Shown here: positions 35,053-45,775 of the stretch, in pieces
Layout of the letters: each line of letters opens with the position of its first letter
Position numbering within the stretch: position 1 is the first letter of the stretch
DNA from: Tausonia pullulans
Taxonomy: Eukaryota; Basidiomycota; Tremellomycetes; Cystofilobasidiales; Mrakiaceae
Assembly (NCBI GenBank): GCA_951802195.1
Contig: OX637624.1
Span: forward strand, 1,178,001 to 1,242,000
Direction: 5' to 3'
Length of the DNA stretch: 64,000 nt
The notes under the pieces: model-generated
The model's input: only the letters and a program-made list of their open reading frames with translations
Databases searched by the model: none
What the model was told of the DNA's origin: nothing
Translations under genes and position numbers: made by a program

Positions 35053-37168
35053 GGTCGGCAGAAGAGGAGAAAGGCGTCCGTAGAGAAAGAGAAGGAGAGG
35101 GCGGTGGGCCTTGTATGTATGCTGGCACAGAGGAAGAAGGAAGACCGGGGTTTTGTTTGACGTGTGAAAGGAGGCGGGGGGAGAAGAGGGTCGGAGAGAG
35201 AAAGGGGCGGGGAGCGCGCTGGCTTATCGACGTCGAGGAACAAGAGATGGAGAAAGAAGCTCTAAGCTCTAGGCTGGAAGGAGGTGGCGAGCAGGGCAGG
35301 AAGGAACGAATGGAATGAGAGACGGAGGGAAGAGGAGGCGAGACGGAAGGCGCGAGTCGATGGGAGGAAAGAAGAAAGAAAGGTGCGTGTGAATGCAAGC
35401 TTGCTTCTCCGGAGCCTTCCCTCGTTTCCCCGCATACAGGCGCCGGCGGCACGCGCCTGGCCTTTCGGGCACCCTCGACTTGCTCCCATTTGAGGTGTGT
35501 GATGGAACGCGAGCTGACCGACCGAGGTGTGCATTCTTCTTGCTAGGGTAAAGGTCCCTTGGGAGCGAGAGATCGTTCTTGCGCGCTCAATGTCGGTTTC
35601 TCTCGGCTTGGAATGCAGGTCTGCCACCGGCAATATTTCCGGACCTTACGTCGGAGCACAGCAGGTGACCTCGACCTGCCTCCTTCCCCTCAATTCCTAG
35701 GCCCGGGCTTCTTAGTAGAGATGGCGGAATCCACGATATGCAGCTCGTCCGCCTCCTGCGCGCGACTCGAAAGCCGAGACCTGGGAGGTTGCAAGATGAG
35801 CACCACTTCACAAGATAGTGAGGCGCCGCCCGCCCACGAGCTTCTCCTTGGCCAAATGAACGGCCAGACCGCGGCCGGAGGCGGGGAAGCAGGTCCGTAC
35901 CGAGTAATAACCCGGTAGCGTGAGCTTTAATCTTGTGAAGTCTCGAACCCTTTTAGCCAGCTGCAGCTTGTTTGCCTCCTCCTTCACCCTCTTTGATCTA
36001 AAGCCTTCCCGCGATGAAGAGTCCCATGGGCAACATGCCAGGTCTCAGAAGGAAGGAGAAGAGCGTCCCTACACGCATCCGCCGTTGTCACAACGCCTCT
36101 AGCGCGGGGCAAAAGGAAAGAGAAAAAGGAAAAGCAGGCACCCTCAACCTCTCCGCAGTGTGTGCCTCCTCTCTGCCTCCGTAGGGCGACGCGAATGACG
36201 ACGGACTGGTCCCGAGAGACCAAGGAATCTCGCGCGGGGAAGACGATAAGATGGACTGGCTGCTCTCCTTCCTGAAGACAGAGAGAGGTGATGTACAGCG
36301 CTGCGGTTGCAAGCTACCGTCTCGACTTTCTGCAGTCTGCAAGATATGCCACGCTGGCAGGCAGGCAGGAGGGCTCTTGCGACAGAGGGCGGGCAAGCAC
36401 GGGATTCGTCGACGGATGATCTGCCTCCGATCCTCAATGGCCCGGCGACCCCGCAACTGCCGCCGTTCCCTTTCACGATGTCCATCTTCACAGGGGTCCC
36501 CGGCGCGTCATGATATGCATGTGCTTCCACGCGTCATCCTCTTTGTTGTGAATTCTCCGAGTCGATGGACGTCGACGTCTGCCCTTCGTTATGGGGAAAA
36601 AGGATCAGTCCTTATCCTGTCGTCACCTTCGCTCTCACTCATCTCATTACAAGGGATCGAGCTCTGTCACTCACAAGACTCCCCTCTGCATTTCCAGTCG
36701 GCGAATAAGCAGTGTCAGGGTCCCCACCCTTAAACGCGAGTCCATTCACTCGGCGCTCTCCTTTCATAACATCGAAAAACGCAAGTCTCGACTTTTGGTC
36801 CGCATGACAACTGGAAAGCCTGGACCATCTTCGTCCATGTTTTTGCATCGGTGGAGTGTTCTGTCGACTGGTGAGCTCGCTGTGCCTTCGTGGAGGCAAG
36901 AACCCTAGCCGTCCGCACGCGCTCGTCCACGAGGAGGAGGCCGAGAAGACGCCATTGTATATTGCCGCTGTGTATAAAGATGAACACAAATATAAAAAAG
37001 TAGAGCTTGGTAATAAAAAATAACAGAAAAAGATCAGGAGTAAAGGCAGAGCGAGAGGAACGTGAGACGAAGACGACACGATAAAGAACCCAGACGAACG
37101 ACCCGCACCCTCGCCCCCCCAGCCCCTCTCCTTCTCCTCTCCTTGACCTCTCGCCGCGCACTCCTTCT
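35053..37168. other. Long upstream region of the cyclin gene
   Basis: 2.1 kb without a supported gene, the longest such gap in the window. 35060-35400 is purine-rich on the plus strand (pyrimidine-rich on the cyclin sense strand), fitting a long 5' leader. Plus-strand open frames at 35559-35918 and 36251-36733 were examined; neither has domain motifs, codon coherence or credible exon partners. 36945-37090 is A-rich and follows the stop codon of no plus-strand gene, but could be the 3' flank of the SGNH gene on the minus strand. Confidence 0.5.
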
Positions 37169-39692
37169 CTAAACGCTGAACAGACCAATAAAGTAGAAAC
37201 TGTGGGCTGTCTTGTCCGGGTTGTCCGTCCAGTCGATGATCTCGCAGTGGAGTTTGTGCGTTCCGGGCTTGATAGACGGGTCGCTGAAGATGCGCTGGTA
37301 ACTAGCGGGAGAAGACATAGGAGAAGGAGTCAGCGATGTGGAAAAGAGAGGGAACGGGGGAGAATGACTTGACGTACCTGCCGACCGACTGGATAAGGCG
37401 GAAGGAAGGGAAGCACGGTCAGCGTCGGACTGCGCGGCCTCATGCAAACTGGCACGCACCTGGGTGTTGTCCCACCTGAGCGTGACAGAGAGGATGGTTA
37501 GCGGCCTGAAACTTCAAAGAGCCCCCGAGGACAACCGATGCTCACCAGCCCATGAGACGCTCTCCCTTCTTGTCCTTGTTGTTGTCAAGCCAGCACTCGA
37601 CGTTGCCGTTGTTCCACTTGGAGCTTTTGAGATAGTAGGCGTTACTGAATGACACCGATGTCAGGTCGAGGTTTCACACGATGTCAATTCTCTATCAGTG
37701 ACTCACATCTCGCCCGTTGCGAGCTCCAGCTCGAACGTAATGACGTCCCCAGCCTTGGTCCCCCGCCAGAAGATCTTCTCCCCGTTCGAGTTTGGCATTG
37801 TCCAGAGCTCAAAGCCCTTGGTCTCGGCCTCGATGACGTTGAGCTTGCCGTTGCGCGAGTCGAGCGACTGGCACGATGGGTCATACTTGCCCTCAAAGAC
37901 GTCGGTCTCGAAGTTACGGTTGAGCCGCATCTGCGAAGAAGAACGAGTGGCATTGTCAGAAGCCGAAGGGGACGGGCGAAGAGACGAGTGTCACCACACA
38001 CGCGAGGCAGAGAGGTAATGTAGTGGTCCGCCGCCTGCGGGATGTGTGACAACACCGAAGGCGCGACCTCCGGCCGCTTGTTGCGAAGATAGCAAAGCTG
38101 CTGGTCGAGATAAAGGTTAACCATGTCCGCGAGCGACTTGTGGCCGTTGGCGTTGGGATGGACGAGGTCCCGCTGGCCCTGAATGAGCTCGTGCGTGTCC
38201 CAAGTGTACACGTAGTAGTTGAAGAAAGCTGGGATCTTCTTCTCGTCTTTCATCAGCATTGGCAGGAGCCAGTTGCGGGCCGAGATGACGCTGAGGGAGA
38301 GACGGGGACTATCAGCACCGAAAGCAGTAAATGGGTCCTACAGGAGGCTCGACGACTCACGGGACATCGTAGTACTGTGCCAGCGAGAGCTGCGAATCAC
38401 CACCTGTGGCTATAATGCCGTCAATCTTGAACGTCTGGAGAATGATGACCGCTGGGTGGGACGGGTAGCTGAGAACAGCCCGCAGGAGCGTCTCAAAGTC
38501 CTCGAAAGCAGCGTCGCCCCTTGTGCCTTGGGTCAGCGTTCATGGGCGCCTCATTTGACGAACCCTTCGCTCACTCACATGCGGAAATCGTTGACGCTCA
38601 TCTCGATGAGGACAAGGTCAACGTCCGTGTCGATGTGCTCTTTCTGGAAAGTGAAGCGCGCATGGCCGAAATCAGCGGCAACTCCTGGAACGGGTCATTG
38701 GCAGGTGGACCTACGTGGCAAAACCTGTTTGGTAACAGCAACGGCAAGATCAGCCTAAATGGACATTGCAGAACACGCCGCAGCGGAATCTCACTTGAAG
38801 TAATCGCTGCCTGTATCCATCGAATGACGTGCGCAGATCAGGTCAGTGCTCCATTCCTTCTCCACTTACAACAAGCAACCTCGACTGACCTCGAGCGCCC
38901 ACACTACCATCGGTGTGCTCGTGCGAAGCTCCCGGGAAGGTCTTCTTGAACCACTCCGAGACTTGCTCGTGCCAGACAGTGCACTCGCACCCGTGGCCCT
39001 GGGAGACTGAGAGACCCGTCCCAAGTCAGCCTCGGCACCCTTCCTCGCTCCTCTTAAAGAGAGGGGGAAGACGCACTCGATCCACCGAGAACGGCCGTCT
39101 TGATATGGTCACCAGCCAGGGCCTTCTTGAGGACGCGCCGGACCCGGCCGCCAGTTCCATCAAACGCCCGGGAAAGGTCGATGTTGCGCCTGTAATGCCG
39201 TGTAGACGAAGAGTCATTATTGGACCGAGTGTTCTCTTGGTCCTCAAGGAGAAGACAAGTCCGACGACACGCGCGAGGGAAAGAGGGAAGCACTTCGGAC
39301 AGGCCTAGACGGGGGGTCCTTTGGTCTGTTCCCAGACGATACTGTCTCGCGAGTCAAGGAGCTACTCACGTTCCATACAGATCGCACAGCGGCTGGTCGA
39401 CCAGACACCTATCACACGTCCAGCTACCTTCGCCCTGGTCGTCTGACGGCTTTCTCAAGATTGACTTGCTTCCTCCAACATGAGGCACTATAGGAAGCCG
39501 GTTCCGAAGCGCCTCGCGGACGCGGTCAGCCTTGGAGACGTCGCCGTCGCCGGGGTCCGAGGCGGGTGAGAGAGTGAACCAGAGGAAGAGGACGAGGACG
39601 GCCGTGACGACAACGGTCACTCGACGGATGGAGCGCGCCCGGGTAGCCGCGACGGAGGGCGGTCGTCGTGGGGAAGGGTGGAGGGACGGCAT
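37169..39692 (-). CDS. Type II membrane SGNH hydrolase-like protein with C-terminal beta-rich domain
   Basis: Exons 37169-37301, 37378-37388, 37460-37475, 37546-37644, 37707-37930, 38002-38290, 38361-38519, 38579-38643, 38715-38724, 38795-38810, 38890-39006, 39077-39189, 39370-39692; 524 aa. A basic N terminus precedes a signal anchor at about 23-41. The SGNH blocks are LGGSISQGHG (Ser145 nucleophile), LVLIEMSVNDFRM (the Asn block) and DLVHPNANGH (Asp309, His312), so the catalytic set looks complete. The last 160 residues form a separate domain (FETDVFEGKYDPSC, ELELATGEM, SSKWNNGNVECW, SVGSYQRIFSDPSIKPG) that resembles a lectin-like or carbohydrate-binding tail. Such proteins are found in basidiomycete wall and capsule loci and may modify polysaccharides by O-acyl removal or transfer; this is inference. 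Exons of 10, 11, 16 and 16 nt are needed. It is not closely related to the SGNH protein at 18.9-21.5 kb; the motifs differ. Confidence 0.84.
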
Positions 39693-40469
39693 ACTAGGGG
39701 AGAGGAGGGGGGATAGAGGTCCGAGGAGAGAGACAATGGCGACAGATGATCCAGGATCGGCGACTGCAGGCCGGCGAAGATAAGTGAACGATGGAGGGCA
39801 GGCGAGTAAGACAGGGTCGAGGGTGGGGCTAGATGCAGCGAGTGAGAAGAGGAGCGGAGTGGGAGGGCTGGGGGGTCGTGTTGTCGGTCAGGAAACATGG
39901 AAAGAAGCGGCGTGGACTTGTAGGCCCCACGCCTCGCTCGGAAGCCGCTGTGCCGGCCGCCCTAGGTCCTCAGGCTCACTCAGGCTCACTCAGGCTCACT
40001 CGTCTCACGTCCCAAAGGCGGGGATCCGTCTCCTCCTCATCGAACACAAGCTTCGTTTTCAGTCCAAAGGAGAGCGCCTCCTCCGACATGCCGATTCGCC
40101 TTCTTCTTTCCTTCCTTCCCCTTCCTCCCATCTCACTGCGCGAACGTGGACAGAAGGCCGCCTCGAGCTACGATGTGCGCAACAGCTAGCCATCAAGGGT
40201 GTAGCAATTCGCACACACGCGCACGAGGGGTCCCCGCCCGGCCATGCAAGTTAGCAACATCATTAAAGTCAATCGCCGCTTGCGTTCGAAACTCCGCCAC
40301 CGCCTCACTCTAGCTAGCCCTGAACTCAGATTCTGGTACAGGCGGAGAGACCGATGATGATGCGATGCGAATATAGATAACCCCAAGAGAGAGAAAGAGA
40401 GGAGACAGATATCCTTTAAGGAGTGATAATGATAGAAAGTAAGAAAAATATAAAGAATAGGAGGTCCTC
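39693..40469. other. Intergenic region upstream of the SGNH gene
   Basis: 777 bp between two minus-strand genes. It contains three perfect 10-bp direct repeats at 39971-40000; otherwise no gene or RNA was recognised. Confidence 0.5.
39971..40000. repeat. Three tandem copies of a 10-bp unit
   Basis: The unit caggctcact occurs three times without a mismatch, about 280 bp upstream of the SGNH start codon. It could be a repeated regulatory site or simple slippage. Confidence 0.8.
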
Positions 40470-42336
40470 TCAGGGCGAGTTGCCATGGTCTACGCTCGAT
40501 TCAGCCTCTAGAAGGGCAGCGTGCGCCTTGTAGATCTCTGCGTCTCCGTTGTCGACAAACCTGAGAGCGAGAGAGTGGTCAGCTTCTGAGAAAGAGAGAG
40601 AGGAGAGGAAGGGATGCCGCGACTGGCTCACTTCTTCGCCATACGACCAAAGCTCGTCTGGCTCTCCTTCAGCGAATCGGGCGTGAGTTTCATCAGGTAG
40701 CCCATCGCGACCGACTCCCATGTGTGATATGCAAGCTGGCCCGTCTCGTCAAAGTCATAGGCGGTGCCCTCGTGGACCTTGAGAAGGAGCGAGGGAAAAA
40801 TCAGGGACAGCGTGAAGGGACGAAAGACGCAGAGAGAGACAGAGCAACGTACGTCCTGGATGGCCTCCTCACCCCAGAGGGGCCAGAAGAACGCCCGCTC
40901 ATCGAGGACAGTGAGCTCAGATGGGTGTTGTCGGGAGATTTCCTGTGAGGTGAAGGAGCGTCAGTCGGCCATTCTTCAATTGACAGGTTGAGAGGGGCGA
41001 CCTACCCAGGGTTTCCGGACCGAGTGAGCGTTCCAGTCCGTGCCGTCAAAGTCACGGTAGCTCTCCATCCAGCGATCAGCGAACCTCTGGCCAGGCTTGC
41101 CGATGATGATGGCGTTGCAGAGGCCTATGAGAGAAAGGTGTCAACAAGCGAAAGAGACAGATAGAGTAGCAAAGAGAGCCACCCACCCGTCGGCCCCGAG
41201 CTGCGGTCATTGTTCCCGGGCCAGAACTCCATGCCCATGACAAAATCGTGTGTGAGGAGCGGGGTGAACGGTCGAAGGACTGGGAGACAGGAGGATGAGA
41301 TCAGTGAAAGACAGTGGGAGGGGTGTGAATCACGGAACCGTCTGGCATACCAAAGACGTCGATGTCGAGGTAGATACCGCCGTACGCCCGGATTACTTGC
41401 AAACGAGTGACCTGTCGCAGTCTCGTATATCAGCGGTAGAACGGGTGGAATGGAATTAGGTGGGCGGCAGCTCGCTCACGTCGGCCTTGTGCGCGAAATG
41501 TTCGAGATGCCGTCCAAAGACGTGCGTCGGCATCTCGGTCTTGATGAGGGTCAGATGCGGACGGAGGGCCTCCCAGAAGGGGCCTCGGGGCTCATACTTG
41601 TAGTGGCTGTGAAGGAGTGGACGTGAGCAAGCGCGCACGCGATCACTGTCTCAACGCAGGGCTCAATGAATACCCACACAAAAATGGCGTCTGGCTTAAG
41701 GTTGACAATCGCAGACCGAATGGCGAGGTACGCGTAGTATGGTAGGATGTCGCCTCTGCCGTCCTCGCGTTCCGGCTTGGGGGCCTTAAAGCCGTAGACA
41801 TAATGGACGATGTTGGGGACCTTGTCCGGGTCCGACTTTGGGAGAAGCGAAGGGTCGATGGTGAGAGGCGCCTCGTTCGGGTCCTCGAGTTGCGGAATCC
41901 GGGACAGCGGGACGTAGAACGGTGGCGGCGGGGGAGGGGCAAGGGGCAAAACAGGCGAGGGAAGGGAAGGAGGTGCAGCGGCGACACACGGGACGGTAGG
42001 AGAAAGAGAAGGCGCGATCGCGTCGGCGGGCCCAGCACCTATTGACGCCTCAACGGGGGCTGCTTGAGGAAGGCCGAATCCGTTCGGCAAAGCGTCCCTC
42101 AGGTCTGTGAACAAACACACCAGGAACATTTGTCTTTCAGCATGGCTTGCTCGCGAGCGAACGGAGGGCAGATTGATAACGAGAGAGACAGAGGCTCGGG
42201 GAACGTTTGTTTGTCACCACTCACCCTGCTGTAGACCATGTCCCCGCCACCAGCCCGAAAGGAGAAAGACGAAAAAGCAAGAGAGAATGCCAACGCGGAG
42301 GATCTTGAAGTAGCGATTTGCAGTGACGGAGCTCAT
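40470..42336 (-). CDS. GT32-like glycosyltransferase (DXD, type II membrane)
   Basis: Exons 40470-40560, 40632-40777, 40853-40942, 41006-41124, 41187-41279, 41351-41411, 41480-41606, 41678-42104, 42225-42336; 421 aa. GT32 includes the yeast Och1/Hoc1 alpha-1,6-mannosyltransferases and sphingolipid mannosyltransferases of the Golgi. A signal anchor lies at about 12-30, followed by a Pro/Ala-rich stem of about 90 residues. The catalytic domain starts VPNIVHYVYGFK and has TRLQVIRAYGGIYLDIDVFV with the DXD motif (Asp238, Asp240), the classic sugar-binding signature, then NAIIIGKPGQRFADRW and AYHTWESVAMGYL. The ATG at 42336 directly precedes the anchor. Sugar specificity cannot be read. It stands between the SGNH and GT69 genes, all on the minus strand, supporting a shared role in glycan assembly. 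Confidence 0.88.
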
Positions 42337-43101
42337 GATGGAGGGAGAAGGGGAGAGACAGGAAAGCACGAGAGGCACGGAGGGAGGGAGAGATAGAACC
42401 CGCGTAGGACGACGGCAGCAGCAGATTCGAGAGGATCGGAGTAGGGCGACGTCTGGCGGCAATCCTGTCTGTCTAGACGGCGGGGGCGATTGGTTTGAGC
42501 CGGCTCCAGGGACACGGTCACTGGAGAGGGGACAGGCTAGAGAAGGTGACCGGTGGGTGGAGGGTGAAGGCGGAAGGCGGAAGCACGACTCGGAGTTGGT
42601 GGTCGGGTAAGGAGATTGGTTCGTCGAGGAAGGAAGGCACGAACAGAGCGAGCGCGGGGGAGGGGGGGGGGGGGGGGGGGGGCAAGCGATGCGTCTGGGC
42701 CCATCGGCGGCTTCGGCACATTCAAGCGGCCGTCTTCTCTTGCGACGATCGGACCTCAGCTTTGATTCGCGTTTCTCGGGTCAACGGACTGCAGTTTATC
42801 TGCCTCTCAGCCTCAATAAGAGAGGGCTGCTTTGAAGAAGAGAGAGGAGGAAAGCAGCAGAGAAGGAAGGAGGTGTTATCAGCAAGCTCAGAGTTTGAGA
42901 CAATACCTTACCCTCCCCTCCATCTTGAGGCGGACACGGCCTTCCGGTCAGACACCACTGACAGCAGATGCTTCCCCGAGGCCTTGGGAACCGAGCGGAG
43001 GTCCGATAGTTGCGCTGCGGCAGGGACACATCGGCCGGCGCAGAATGTATACAAATGGACACTGTCAAACACCTGTGTCGCTCGCTCGCATTGCAAGATC
43101 A
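42337..43101. other. Intergenic region upstream of GT32 with a G tract
   Basis: 765 bp between minus-strand GT32 and GT69. It contains a 21-base G run. No gene was seen; open frames here are low-complexity. Confidence 0.5.
42662..42682. repeat. G21 homopolymer
   Basis: 21 consecutive G on the plus strand, about 325 bp upstream of the GT32 start codon. Such runs are slippage-prone and may also be miscounted by the sequencer. Confidence 0.75.
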
Positions 43102-45026
43102 TCATCCATCGATAGGGTCCACCCAGAGGACCGTCTTCCACACATTCCAGCTCTCCTCGCCAACACCGTTTCTCTCCGGCCATGGCGAGCAGCGGATCTT
43201 CTTGGGCGGACTGTCGTAGGGCAGGCAAAGCGGGTCAGTTACAGGCAGACGTGAAGTTCTCCTCAACTGGGATGGACTCACCGAGACTTCCAGCTGATGA
43301 GTTCGCTCTTCCCCCAACTCTCTTTCCCAATCTCCACCCCACCGGCACTCCCACTGACATCGCGGGCGCCAATGGCGTACTTCCTCTCATAAGCAACCCT
43401 GACCCCCGGAACAACCTGGATCTTCCCCCTGCCCTTCTTCCAAAAGTCCTTGCACAAGAGCAGGACTTCGGCCGCAGCGCATTCTCCCTTGCTTACATTG
43501 GATCGCCGGAAGTGGATCGGATCGGGGGATAGAAGGGCCGAGGCAGAAAGGATAGAAATGCCGTTCCAAGAAGAGTAGACTTGGAAGGGCAGGCGGGCAA
43601 GATACCGGGCTCTGGAGATGGGTGCGGTGGGGAAGGTCTCCGCGCTGGGCTGCCAGTGGTCGGGCATCGGTTGAAAGAGCTGGGGGGGGGGGGGGGGGGG
43701 GGGAGTGCGGGAGGTCAACACGCAATGCAGTTGGGAGAGAGGTATGCAGACGCACGTCTCCCTTTTCAATATCGCGGCCGACCCAGACATCCTGGAGCAA
43801 GGATGGAGAGCATCAGTCTCTGTAATCCGGAATGTTGATAGGAGGAAGAGGGACCGACGTAGAAGTAATCGTTGCCCCAGAGCAGGTCCCAGGCGCTCGT
43901 CATGTCGGCGCCTTGGATTACGTGTTGGTGGCTTGACGGGCGGACAATCAAGATATGTCAGTTTGAGGACTTGCCACTCACAGGGAAGGGCAACGCACAT
44001 GAGTTCAAGAAGCATCGCCCCGGAAAAGTACACGTCGTTGAAGAACACGACGGCCTCATACGGCCGCCTTCCCGGGAGCTGCCTCCGAAGCGGAAGGATG
44101 GCCTCTTCCCGGAGCTGAGCGAGGAGCTCAATGCGGTTGCCCTCGCTGAAGATGATCTTCGGTCGGCGTGTCGAAAGATGAATGTCCAGAGGGTCGACGC
44201 CCATCTTCAAAAGAGCTGGCCGGAAGATGGTCTCGAGAAGCTCGTCTGTTCCGTCGTTACTTGGGCCCTGTTCAGAGAAGCCTTCGAGTCAGCAGTCTTT
44301 TGGAGCAGCTTCTGATCGTACCAGCGAGTATTTACCTCAACTTTGATGCCATCGTGAGCGGGAAGGACAGACAGTCAGTCGATGTCGATATGAGTGCCCG
44401 CTCTGATAGATCCTCACCGATGGAGAAACCAACGCGCTCCGGGCCCAAAAAGTCCGTGGCAACAAGCAGTGCTGTGAACATGTCCGGAGCAATGTGTGCA
44501 ACGTTGAAGAGTACCGAGGTGAACATCCATTTGGACTTGGACTCCGGGCTCCGAAGATGCGCGTATCGCTCCAGCTGAGCGTCCGTGAGGGTGGCTGGGA
44601 AGACCGTGTCCTCGTGCTTGCGCTCCTTCATCACCGGGTGCGCGGCATACGCCAACTCGAGTGATTGGGCGAACGCCTCGAGGTGGCCGTGCAGCGTTGG
44701 GGACTGAGGCGTTGGGTCCGTCGCAAGCTTGCGGTCGGCGAGCCAGCCGAGGTCCTCCTTGATGACGAGCGGCTGGGTGGGCCTTTTGGAAATGTAGAAT
44801 AGAATGAAGAGAGTAGTGAGGGTTCCGCTGAGTAGGGCAAGAATGCGTCTGGGCGAGGTGGATGAGGAGGGTAGCCGGATGAATGTGGGGAACGGCAGGC
44901 CAGCCCCTAGGAAGGAGGACTCGCTCCGCGAAGATCTGTGGAGTGAACGGACTGTCAGACTTGCTCTCAGACCTGCATACTCTCGATGGGCACAAACTTA
45001 TGCCCTCTGGAGAGTATTGGGAGCAT
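43102..45026 (-). CDS. GT69 glycosyltransferase (CAP59/CMT1-like, type II membrane)
   Basis: Exons 43102-43210, 43282-43679, 43756-43791, 43859-43931, 43999-44267, 44336-44340, 44418-44935, 44998-45026; 478 aa. GT69 contains Cryptococcus Cap59 and the alpha-1,3-mannosyltransferase Cmt1, enzymes of capsule and glycan assembly. A signal anchor lies at about 41-58. The domain reads WMFTSVLFNVAHI, FSIGVEGPSNDGTDELL, KIIFSEGNRIELLAQLRE, EAVVFFNDVYFSGAMLLEL, VIQGADMTSAWDLLW, VYSSWNGISILSASAL, FRRSNVSKGECAAAEVLLL and VVPGVRVAYE, which is the GT69 order (FxND, then xSxWNGM, then the ExxL block). A 5-nt micro-exon (44336-44340) is required to join SIG to EGPSND in frame. The intron at 43680-43755 ends in a run of 22 C immediately before AG. 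It is divergently transcribed from a GT18-like gene. Confidence 0.87.
43682..43703. repeat. G22/C22 homopolymer at a 3' splice site
   Basis: 22 G on the plus strand, read as C22 on the sense strand of the GT69 gene, directly before the AG that ends intron 43680-43755. It forms the polypyrimidine tract. Length variation is expected here. Confidence 0.75.
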
Positions 45027-45775
45027 CTTCGGCTGTGACAGTCGATAGGCCAGAGCGGGGAGTCTGGGGAAAAGAGGAAGGAATCAGCCTTGAGGGCAAG
45101 ACAAAGGACATGAGAGAAGACCCGCATCGCTAAGAAGGCTCAGGAAGGATAAGAAAGATCACGGTCTCGACGAGGATTCGACAGGGGAAGAAGGTACTGT
45201 GAGGGCAAGAGAAAGCGCGGCCGACGACGGACGCGTACCTTGTCAGAAGGCCGGCTAGGGAATATGATGACCTCCAGTTGATTCACTTGTTCTTGAAACA
45301 ATCGACCAAGAGACCAGAGCAGACAAGGATGTAGCGCCGGCCGCAAAAAGTGGATGACGACGACGCGACGAAGCAGACGCGAAGCACAACCAGAGGGCGG
45401 GGATTGACCTGGAGACGCTGAGGCGAAGTCTTTCAGTATTTGCCTAGTTAGCGCCGCTGTGCTCAGAGAAGGATGGGTAACGCTCACCAGATGTCGAGTG
45501 AGAGGCGGACGTGGAGGTTGAAGGGAGGGGAACCGGGCGACGAGCGACCTCGACGGCGAAGAGCGGAGCCGTTCTGGGACGAGTAAGGGCCGTGCGTACC
45601 CGCGCGCGCGCGTCGAGCAGGGCGAGAGAAGACGACGATCGATTGATCGATATCTCGACCGACCTTCACTGAACCCACTCGTCTCCTCTTCTCTTGCCTC
45701 TCTTCTCCCGGATCGTTCGGTCTCCTACCGCTTCTTCCCTCCCACTCGGACCCGAGCTAGCTGTCCAAGCCGATC
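45027..45775. promoter_or_regulatory. Divergent promoter region of GT69 and GT18-D
   Basis: 749 bp separate the start codons of GT69 (-) and GT18-D (+), so both are likely driven from here, which would allow co-regulation. The 110 bases before the ATG at 45776 are CT-rich leader. Near 45600 an alternating cgcg tract occurs. No individual factor site can be named with confidence. Confidence 0.45.

Noticed and set aside
35559-36733. Plus-strand open frames upstream of the cyclin
   Set aside because: Two frames (35559-35918, 36251-36733) lack domains and coherent splice joins; treated as non-coding.
42662-43703. The two long G runs as assembly errors
   Set aside because: Length errors are likely at such runs, but both lie in non-coding DNA and one is in the exact place of a polypyrimidine tract, so I kept them as real repeats of uncertain length.
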